Shown here: positions 58,164 to 64,000 of the stretch, piece after piece
Numbering within the stretch: position 1 is the stretch's first letter
Layout of the letters: every line of letters starts with the position of its first letter
Notes under the pieces: model-generated
What the model saw: the letters and a program-made list of their open reading frames with translations, nothing else
Databases searched by the model: none
Told to the model about the DNA's origin: nothing
DNA from: Paraburkholderia terricola
GTDB taxonomy: Bacteria; Pseudomonadota; Gammaproteobacteria; Burkholderiales; Burkholderiaceae
DNA length: 64,000 bases
Direction: 5' to 3'
NCBI RefSeq assembly: GCF_900142195.1
Contig: NZ_FRAB01000015.1
Span: forward strand, 97,038 to 161,037
Position numbers and translations under genes: made by a program

Positions 58164-58192
58164 TTGACCCGATCCACCCCACGCAGTAAAAT
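58164..58192 (+). promoter_or_regulatory. Predicted sigma-70 promoter of tpiA
   Basis: TTGACC (58164-58169) and TAAAAT (58187-58192) are 17 bp apart. Transcription would begin near 58199, about 86 bp before tpiA. Confidence 0.7.
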
Positions 58193-58284
58193 TGCGCGTT
58201 TTGCGCACGCCGCATGAAACCGGAAGGCGGACTGTAAGCGCAATATGACGCAAGCAAAGTTCGCCGCCAAGCCAGGACGAGACG

Positions 58285-59064
58285 ATGTCGAAACAACGAG
58301 CCAAGCTGGTAGTCGGTAACTGGAAGATGCACGGGCGCCTTGCCGACAACGCAACGCTGTTGCAGGCGGTGGCTCAGGGCGCCGGCGAATTGACGGCTGG
58401 CGTGCGTGTTGGCGTTTGCGTGCCGTGTCCGTATCTTTCGCAGACTCAATCGTTGCTGGAAGGCAGCCGGGTCGTGTGGGGCGTGCAGGACGTTTCCGCG
58501 TTCACGCACGGCGCCTATACCGGCGAAGTCGCCGCGACAATGGTGACGGATTTCGGCGCGACGCTCGCGATCGTCGGGCACTCGGAGCGCCGTGCCTATC
58601 ATCAGGAAAGCGCCGAACTCGTTGCGGTGAAAACGCAGCGCGCGCTGGAAGCAGGCTTGACGCCGATCGTCTGCGTCGGTGAAACGCTGGAACAGCGCGA
58701 AGCCGGTGCGACCGAGCAGGTGGTCGGCGAGCAGTTGGATCAAGTGCTGGCGAAACTGTCGGAGCAGGAGGCGTCGCGTATTGTCGTCGCCTACGAGCCG
58801 GTCTGGGCGATCGGCACCGGCAAGAGCGCCACCTCGGAACAGGCGCAAGCGGTTCATGCGTTCCTGCGCTCGCGTCTCGCGGCCAAGGGCGCGGCGGTGG
58901 CGGACGTGCCGCTGTTGTACGGCGGCAGCGTGAAGCCGGAGAACGCGGAGGAATTGTTCCGTCAATCGGATATCGACGGCGGCCTGATCGGCGGCGCGTC
59001 GTTGAAAGACGAGGATTTCCTGGCGATCTGCAAGGCGGCGGCTGCAACCAGCACCGCTGATTAA
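58285..59064 (+). CDS. tpiA: Triosephosphate isomerase
   Basis: 259 aa. It has VVGNWKMHG (Lys), [12 protein letters not shown] (His), the catalytic Glu in [20 protein letters not shown] and [14 protein letters not shown]. It interconverts the two triose phosphates of glycolysis. secG follows 81 bp downstream. Confidence 0.98.
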   Translation: MSKQRAKLVVGNWKMHGRLADNATLLQAVAQGAGELTAGVRVGVCVPCPYLSQTQSLLEGSRVVWGVQDVSAFTHGAYTGEVAATMVTDFGATLAIVGHSERRAYHQESAELVAVKTQRALEAGLTPIVCVGETLEQREAGATEQVVGEQLDQVLAKLSEQEASRIVVAYEPVWAIGTGKSATSEQAQAVHAFLRSRLAAKGAAVADVPLLYGGSVKPENAEELFRQSDIDGGLIGGASLKDEDFLAICKAAAATSTAD

Positions 59065-59145
59065 GCAGGGCGCCTCGGCGAGGATGACCCATCCCGCGCG
59101 GCATACTTTGTGTGGCGCGGTTAAATAAAGACTCAGGTGAGTGTG

Positions 59146-59523
59146 ATGCTGTATTTGAAAACATTGATTATCGTCGTTCAGCTGTTGTCGGCACTCGGGG
59201 TCATCGGCCTCGTCTTGCTGCAGCACGGCAAAGGCGCCGATATGGGCGCTGCTTTTGGTAGCGGCGCGTCAGGCAGCCTGTTCGGCGCGACCGGTTCGGC
59301 GAACTTTTTATCGCGTACAACCGCGGTGCTCGCAGCGGTGTTTTTTGTCACCACATTGACGCTCACCTACCTCGGTGCGTATCGCGCGAAACCTTCCGCA
59401 GGCGTGCTGGGTGCGGCTGTGACCGCGCCGATCGCGGCGTCCGCCGCGTCGGCTCCGGCAGTTGGTTCGGCTACATTGCCGGCCTCGGCTGCGTCCGCTC
59501 CGGCCACGGAAGTGCCGAAATAA
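59146..59523 (+). CDS. secG: SecG, preprotein translocase subunit
   Basis: 125 aa from ATG 59146, with AGGTGA just upstream; GTG codons three residues earlier are alternatives. The family core LVLLQHGKGADMGAAFGSGA and LFGATGSANFLSRTTAVLAA lies between two membrane helices. The C-terminal ~35 residues are Ala/Ser-rich with an unusual SAASAPA repeat. SecG aids SecA-driven export. Confidence 0.95.
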   Translation: MLYLKTLIIVVQLLSALGVIGLVLLQHGKGADMGAAFGSGASGSLFGATGSANFLSRTTAVLAAVFFVTTLTLTYLGAYRAKPSAGVLGAAVTAPIAASAASAPAVGSATLPASAASAPATEVPK

Positions 59524-59550
59524 TTTTTTCGTTCGAAGTGCTTTTGTGCG

Positions 59551-59579
59551 TTGAACAAACTGTTTAGACACGTTACAAT
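59551..59579 (+). promoter_or_regulatory. Predicted promoter of tRNA-Leu
   Basis: TTGAAC (59551-59556) and TACAAT (59574-59579), 17 bp apart, about 50 bp before the tRNA 5' end. Confidence 0.6.
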
Positions 59580-59636
59580 TCAAGTCTTGAAGCGATTCGC
59601 GGGTTTTATAAGTTGTTTTCCCGGATTGCAGTTAGT

Positions 59637-59721
59637 GCCGACGTGGTGAAATTGGTAGACACGCTATCTTGAGGGGGTAGTGGCGAAAGCTGTGCGAGTT
59701 CGAGTCTCGCCGTCGGCACCA
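59637..59721 (+). tRNA. tRNA-Leu (anticodon GAG)
   Basis: An 85-nt cloverleaf with acceptor stem GCCGACG/CGTCGGC, an encoded CCA end, D-arm GGTAGAC, anticodon loop CTTGAGG (GAG at 59671-59673), a long variable arm as in tRNA-Leu and T-arm GAGTTCGAGTCTC. Position between secG and nuoA is conserved in betaproteobacteria. Confidence 0.97.
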
Positions 59722-59731
59722 AATGTTATCT

Positions 59732-59768
59732 AAATGCCAGCCGCTTGCTTCGCTTCGGCTGGCATTTT
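59732..59768 (+). terminator. Terminator after tRNA-Leu
   Basis: AAATGCCAGCCG pairs with CGGCTGGCATTT across a loop and ends TTTT. It separates the tRNA from the nuo operon. Confidence 0.85.
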
Positions 59769-59827
59769 CACTTCTGGCGCGCAGCTTGTATTGGGCTTAC
59801 GGTGTGCGCGTTTGAGAAGTGATTTCG

Positions 59828-59852
59828 CGTCAGGAGTGCTATGCTCCTGACG
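59828..59852 (+). promoter_or_regulatory. Inverted repeat over the nuo promoter/leader
   Basis: CGTCAGGAG-TGCTATG-CTCCTGACG is a perfect 9-bp inverted repeat. Its loop is an extended -10-like TGCTATGCT, and the left arm holds an AGGAG ribosome site that would serve ATG 59841. It may be a DNA operator or an RNA hairpin that hides this site. Confidence 0.45.
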
Positions 59853-59882
59853 GCATTCAGAACCAACCGATTGAGGATAGTC

Positions 59883-60242
59883 TTGAACCTCGCAGCCTAT
59901 TTCCCCGTCTTGTTGTTCCTCATTGTGGGCACCGGTTTAGGCGTAGCACTGGTCAGTATCGGCAAGATCCTCGGTCCCAACAAGCCCGATACCGAGAAGA
60001 ACGCACCGTACGAGTGCGGCTTCGAGGCATTCGAAGATGCGCGCATGAAGTTCGACGTGCGCTATTACCTCGTCGCCATTCTCTTCATCATTTTCGATCT
60101 TGAAACCGCGTTTCTGTTCCCGTGGGGCGTGGCCCTGCGCGACATCGGCTGGCCGGGCTTCATGGCGATGATGATTTTCCTGCTCGAATTCCTGCTGGGC
60201 TTCGCCTATATCTGGAAGAAGGGCGGCCTCGACTGGGAATGA
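59883..60242 (+). CDS. nuoA: NADH-quinone oxidoreductase subunit A
   Basis: 119 aa from TTG 59883 (GAGGAT upstream), which gives the standard family start (M)[15 protein letters not shown]. An in-frame ATG at 59841 would add 14 residues. [14 protein letters not shown] ([20 protein letters not shown]) and [11 protein letters not shown] blocks are diagnostic. It is a membrane subunit of complex I. nuoA-nuoF are collinear. Confidence 0.93.
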   Translation: MNLAAYFPVLLFLIVGTGLGVALVSIGKILGPNKPDTEKNAPYECGFEAFEDARMKFDVRYYLVAILFIIFDLETAFLFPWGVALRDIGWPGFMAMMIFLLEFLLGFAYIWKKGGLDWE

Positions 60243-60305
60243 TGGATTAATCGCCGGTTTGCGTGGGTGGCCAAGGCTTGCCGCCCCGTCTGGAGTGGAA
60301 AGCAA

Positions 60306-60785
60306 ATGAGTATCGAAGGGGTCTTGAAGGAAGGGTTTGTCACCACCACGGCAGACAAACTGATCAACTGGACGCGCACCGGCTCCTTGTGGCCAATGAC
60401 GTTCGGTCTCGCATGCTGCGCGGTCGAAATGATGCATGCGGGCGCCGCCCGTTATGACCTGGACCGTTTCGGCGTGGTGTTTCGTCCGAGTCCGCGTCAG
60501 TCGGACGTAATGATCGTCGCGGGCACGTTGTGCAACAAGATGGCGCCGGCCCTGCGCAAGGTCTATGACCAGATGGCCGAGCCACGCTGGGTGATTTCGA
60601 TGGGCTCGTGCGCGAACGGTGGCGGCTATTACCACTACTCGTATTCGGTAGTGCGCGGCTGCGACCGGATCGTGCCGGTCGACGTCTATGTGCCGGGTTG
60701 CCCGCCAACGGCGGAAGCGCTGGTGTACGGCGTGATCCAGTTGCAAGCCAAGATTCGCCGCACCAATACAATCGCCCGTCAATAA
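60306..60785 (+). CDS. nuoB: NADH-quinone oxidoreductase subunit B
   Basis: 159 aa. It carries the tandem Cys of [14 protein letters not shown] and the further Cys in [10 protein letters not shown] and [11 protein letters not shown] that bind the N2 4Fe-4S cluster near the quinone site. The longer ORF at 60267 is not used. It is 63 bp after nuoA. Confidence 0.97.
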
Positions 60786-60805
60786 GGCCAACGCCTCCCC
60801 ACAAT

Positions 60806-61408
60806 ATGGCAAGCAAACTCGAGACTCTGAAAGCGAACCTCGAGGCGGCCTTTGGCGGCCTCCTGTTGAGCACCACCGAGGCAATCGGTGAGTTGACGAT
60901 CGTCGTAAAGGCGAGCGATTACCTCAATGTGGCAACGCGTCTGCGCGACGACCGCTCGCTCGGCTTCGAGCAATTGATCGATCTGTGCGGCGTCGACTAT
61001 CAGACCTACGCCGATGGCGCTTACGACGGTCCGCGTTTCGCGGCCGTTCTGCATTTGTTGTCGGTGCAGAACAACTGGCGTCTGCGTTTGCGCGTGTTCG
61101 CGCCGGACGACGAAGTGCCGATCATCCCTTCGGTCGTCGAAATCTGGAATTCGGCCAACTGGTACGAGCGTGAAGCGTTCGACCTGTACGGCATCGTCTT
61201 CGAGGGCCATCCGGACCTGCGCCGCATCCTGACCGATTACGGTTTCATCGGTCACCCGTTCCGTAAGGATTTCCCTGTCTCCGGCTACGTCGAAATGCGT
61301 TACGACCCGGAAGAGAAGCGCGTCGTCTATCAGCCTGTGACGATCGAGCCGCGGGAAATCACGCCGCGCGTGATCCGTGAGGATCGCTATGGCGGTCTGA
61401 AACATTAA
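60806..61408 (+). CDS. nuoC: NADH-quinone oxidoreductase subunit C
   Basis: 200 aa from ATG 60806. The 30-kDa subunit block [20 protein letters not shown], followed by [20 protein letters not shown], is clear. It is a separate gene, not fused to nuoD. It belongs to the Q-module of complex I. Confidence 0.97.
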   Translation: MASKLETLKANLEAAFGGLLLSTTEAIGELTIVVKASDYLNVATRLRDDRSLGFEQLIDLCGVDYQTYADGAYDGPRFAAVLHLLSVQNNWRLRLRVFAPDDEVPIIPSVVEIWNSANWYEREAFDLYGIVFEGHPDLRRILTDYGFIGHPFRKDFPVSGYVEMRYDPEEKRVVYQPVTIEPREITPRVIREDRYGGLKH

Positions 61409-61417
61409 GAGAACGCC

Positions 61418-62671
61418 ATGGCAGAGATCAAGAATTACACGCTCAACTTCGGTCCGCAGCATCCGGCAGCGCACGGTGTGCTGCGTCTCGTGCTCGAGCT
61501 CGACGGCGAAGTCATCCAGCGCGCCGATCCGCACATCGGCCTGCTGCATCGCGCGACCGAAAAGCTCGCCGAAACCAAAACGTTCATCCAGTCAGTGCCG
61601 TACATGGACCGTCTCGACTATGTGTCGATGATGGTCAACGAGCACGGCTACGTGATGGCGATCGAAAAGCTGCTCGGCGTCGAAGTGCCGGTGCGCGCGC
61701 AATACATCCGCGTGATGTTCGACGAGGTCACGCGCGTGCTGAACCACCTGATGTGGATCGGCGCGCACGCGCTCGACGTCGGCGCGATGGCGGTGTTTCT
61801 CTATGCGTTCCGCGAACGCGAAGACCTGATGGACGTGTACGAAGCCGTGTCCGGCGCGCGCATGCACGCGGCGTATTACCGTCCGGGCGGCGTGTATCGC
61901 GACCTGCCTGACGCAATGCCGCAATACAAGGCGTCGAAGATTCGCAATGCAAAAGCATTGTCGAAGATGAACGAAAACCGCCAAGGCTCGCTGCTCGATT
62001 TTATCGACGATTTCTTCACGCGTTTCCCGCATTGCGTCGACGAGTACGAAACGCTGCTCACCGACAACCGGATCTGGAAGCAGCGCCTCGTCGGTATCGG
62101 CGTGGTCAGCCCGGAGCGCGCGCTGCAACTCGGCATGACCGGCGCGATGCTGCGCGGCTCGGGCATCGAGTGGGATTTGCGCAAGAAGCAGCCGTACGAA
62201 GTTTATGACAAGCTCGATTTCGACATTCCGGTCGGCGTGAATGGCGATTGTTATGACCGGTATCTGGTTCGCGTCGAAGAAATGCGCCAGTCCACGCGGA
62301 TCGTGAAACAGTGCATTGAGTGGCTGCGTAAGAATCCGGGCCCGGTGATGATCGACAATCACAAGGTTGCGCCGCCGTCGCGCGTCGGCATGAAGTCGAA
62401 CATGGAAGAGTTGATTCACCACTTCAAGCTCTTCACGGAAGGCTTCCACGTACCGGAAGGCGAAGCGTACGCCGCCGTCGAGCATCCGAAAGGCGAGTTC
62501 GGCATCTATCTGATCTCGGATGGTGCAAACAAGCCGTACCGCCTGAAAATCCGCGCGCCGGGTTACGCGCATCTGTCCGCGCTCGATGAAATGGCGCGCG
62601 GTCACATGATCGCCGACGCCGTGACGATCATCGGCACGCAGGACATCGTGTTCGGCGAAGTGGATCGCTAG
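61418..62671 (+). CDS. nuoD: NADH-quinone oxidoreductase subunit D
   Basis: 417 aa. The 49-kDa subunit shows [34 protein letters not shown], the [20 protein letters not shown] helix and the C-terminal [19 protein letters not shown]. It forms the quinone-binding cavity with NuoB. It starts 9 bp after nuoC. A 131-bp gap follows, longer than elsewhere in the operon. Confidence 0.98.
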   Translation: MAEIKNYTLNFGPQHPAAHGVLRLVLELDGEVIQRADPHIGLLHRATEKLAETKTFIQSVPYMDRLDYVSMMVNEHGYVMAIEKLLGVEVPVRAQYIRVMFDEVTRVLNHLMWIGAHALDVGAMAVFLYAFREREDLMDVYEAVSGARMHAAYYRPGGVYRDLPDAMPQYKASKIRNAKALSKMNENRQGSLLDFIDDFFTRFPHCVDEYETLLTDNRIWKQRLVGIGVVSPERALQLGMTGAMLRGSGIEWDLRKKQPYEVYDKLDFDIPVGVNGDCYDRYLVRVEEMRQSTRIVKQCIEWLRKNPGPVMIDNHKVAPPSRVGMKSNMEELIHHFKLFTEGFHVPEGEAYAAVEHPKGEFGIYLISDGANKPYRLKIRAPGYAHLSALDEMARGHMIADAVTIIGTQDIVFGEVDR

Positions 62672-62802
62672 GACGTATTCATCGGTGCGCGTCTTCCGGT
62701 TGCAGCGAAGCGCGCGTCAAGCAAAGGAACGCCGGGTCTGTCGCAGCATGACGTAAGCGACAGGTTTTCGTTCGGTAGGAATTGAAAGAGTCGTGTCTGA
62801 AA

Positions 62803-63288
62803 ATGATCTCAGCTGAAGGCCTGAAAGAAATCGATCGTGCGATCGCGAAGTACCCCGCCGATCAGAAACAGTCCGCCGTGATGTCGGCGTTGGCCACTGC
62901 TCAGGAAGAGCATGGCTGGCTGTCGCCCGAACTCATGCAGTTCGTCGCGGACTATCTCGGCATGCCGGCAGTCGCCGTGCAGGAGGTCGCTACCTTCTAC
63001 ACGATGTACGAGACCTCGCCGGTCGGCAAATACAAGATCACGCTCTGTACGAACCTGCCGTGCCAGCTCGGCCCGGATGGCGGCTCCGACAGCGCCGCTG
63101 AATATCTGAAGCAGAAGCTCGGCATCGACTTCGGCGAAACCACGGCAGACGGCAAATTCACCTTGAAAGAAGGTGAGTGCATGGGGTCGTGCGGCGACGC
63201 GCCGGTGATGCTGGTGAACAACCATCGCATGTGCAGCTTCATGAGCCGCGAGAAGATCGACCAGCTGCTCGAGGAACTTTCGAAATGA
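62803..63288 (+). CDS. nuoE: NADH-quinone oxidoreductase subunit E
   Basis: 161 aa from ATG 62803 ([20 protein letters not shown]), the usual start; a TTG at 62782 is less likely. The thioredoxin-like fold binds the N1a 2Fe-2S cluster through Cys of [14 protein letters not shown] and [12 protein letters not shown]. Its stop overlaps the nuoF start by ATGA. Confidence 0.95.
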   Translation: MISAEGLKEIDRAIAKYPADQKQSAVMSALATAQEEHGWLSPELMQFVADYLGMPAVAVQEVATFYTMYETSPVGKYKITLCTNLPCQLGPDGGSDSAAEYLKQKLGIDFGETTADGKFTLKEGECMGSCGDAPVMLVNNHRMCSFMSREKIDQLLEELSK

Positions 63289-64000
63289 CGTCTTTACACG
63301 ATCGTCACATCAAACCGCTGATTCTCGCCGGCCTGAACGGCGACAACTGGCATCTCGAAGACTATGTGGCGCGCGGCGGTTACGCCCAGCTGCGCCGCAT
63401 TCTGGAAGAAAAGATCCCGCCCGAGCAGGTGATCGCCGACGTCAAGGCGTCGGGTCTGCGCGGCCGTGGCGGTGCGGGCTTTCCGACCGGCTTGAAGTGG
63501 AGCTTCATGCCGCGCCAGTTTCCCGGCCAGAAGTATCTCGTCTGCAACTCGGACGAAGGCGAACCGGGCACCTTCAAGGACCGCGACATCCTGCGTTTCA
63601 ATCCGCACTCGCTGATCGAAGGCATGGCGATCGGCGCGTACGCGATGGGCATCACGGTCGGCTATAACTATATTCACGGCGAAATCTGGGAAGTCTACAA
63701 ACGCTTTGAAGAAGCGTTAGAAGAAGCGCGCCGCGCCGGGTTCCTCGGCGAGAACATCATGGGTTCGGGCTTCTCGTTCGAACTGCATGCGCACCACGGT
63801 TACGGCGCCTACATCTGCGGCGAGGAAACCGCGCTGCTCGAATCGCTGGAAGGCAAGAAAGGCCAGCCGCGTTTCAAGCCGCCGTTCCCGGCGAGCTTCG
63901 GCGTGTACGGCAAGCCCACCACGATCAACAACACCGAGACGTTCGCGGCGGTGCCGTTCCTGCTCGCAATCGGCCCGCAGAATTACCTCGAGATCGGCAA
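63285..64000 (+). CDS. nuoF: NADH-quinone oxidoreductase subunit F, 3' end outside window
   Basis: The window shows the first ~238 codons from ATG 63285. NADH-binding [18 protein letters not shown] and FMN-binding residues in [18 protein letters not shown] and [17 protein letters not shown] are visible. It is the NADH-oxidising subunit of complex I. The C-terminal Fe-S part is beyond the window end. Confidence 0.96.
   Translation, partial: MTSLHDRHIKPLILAGLNGDNWHLEDYVARGGYAQLRRILEEKIPPEQVIADVKASGLRGRGGAGFPTGLKWSFMPRQFPGQKYLVCNSDEGEPGTFKDRDILRFNPHSLIEGMAIGAYAMGITVGYNYIHGEIWEVYKRFEEALEEARRAGFLGENIMGSGFSFELHAHHGYGAYICGEETALLESLEGKKGQPRFKPPFPASFGVYGKPTTINNTETFAAVPFLLAIGPQNYLEIG

Overview
This is a high-GC chromosomal window whose gene order and protein sequences look like a betaproteobacterium of the Burkholderia/Paraburkholderia group. 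The organism call is inferred from the tpiA-secG-tRNA-Leu-nuo arrangement, ilvB-ilvH-ilvC-psd-pssA-leuA, nadD-rsfS-rlmH-maf-rng and Burkholderiales-only families such as DUF3106 and DUF3619; no 16S gene is present. Most of the window is core metabolism. I see no insertion sequence, prophage, CRISPR array or integrase.

Layout. 1-5.9 kb: a truncated MFS transporter, two VOC-fold proteins, an SH3/NlpC-P60 lipoprotein, a TOBE protein, a free methionine sulfoxide reductase, and a lower-GC pocket with three very small genes. 6.2-13.9 kb, all on the minus strand: nadD-rsfS-rlmH-maf-rng (NAD synthesis, ribosome and RNA maturation), preceded by hemF, purD and yebC. A ten-copy 8-bp tandem repeat sits between rlmH and maf. 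14.4-18.3 kb: a hicAB toxin-antitoxin pair, upp, an atypical SDR, mgsA and a quinone oxidoreductase. 18.4-27.1 kb: the full Kdp potassium system (a 37-aa ORF, kdpF, A, B, C, then an intrinsic terminator, then kdpD and kdpE). 27.1-32.1 kb: a guanidine-II riboswitch with its Gdx/SugE exporter, a DUF4126 protein, a large FtsX-type permease, a truncated haemoglobin and a DUF924 protein.

32.1-41.8 kb, minus strand: an ArnT-like glycosyltransferase, an SDR, a LOG protein with a TetR regulator, an envelope-lipid cluster (LpxH-like phosphatase, GT4 glycosyltransferase, DgkA), and an ECF sigma factor-DUF3619-DUF3106-RDD operon that may be an envelope signalling unit. 42-49.3 kb: branched-chain amino-acid synthesis (ilvB, ilvH, ilvC, leuA) flanking phospholipid synthesis (psd, pssA). 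leuA has a strong promoter followed by a possible leaderless leader peptide and attenuator. 49.4-54 kb: SulP transporter plus beta-carbonic anhydrase, a small lipoprotein and a periplasmic binding protein. 54-64 kb: rpsO-pnp, a second quinone oxidoreductase, tpiA, secG, tRNA-Leu(GAG) and the start of the complex I operon (nuoA-nuoF, nuoF cut by the window end).

The best candidates for regulatory novelty are the guanidine-II riboswitch (known class, clearly visible here), the leuA leader, the ECF module, the variable 8-bp repeat and the hicA-hicB intergenic hairpin. None amounts to a clearly new defence or mobile system.
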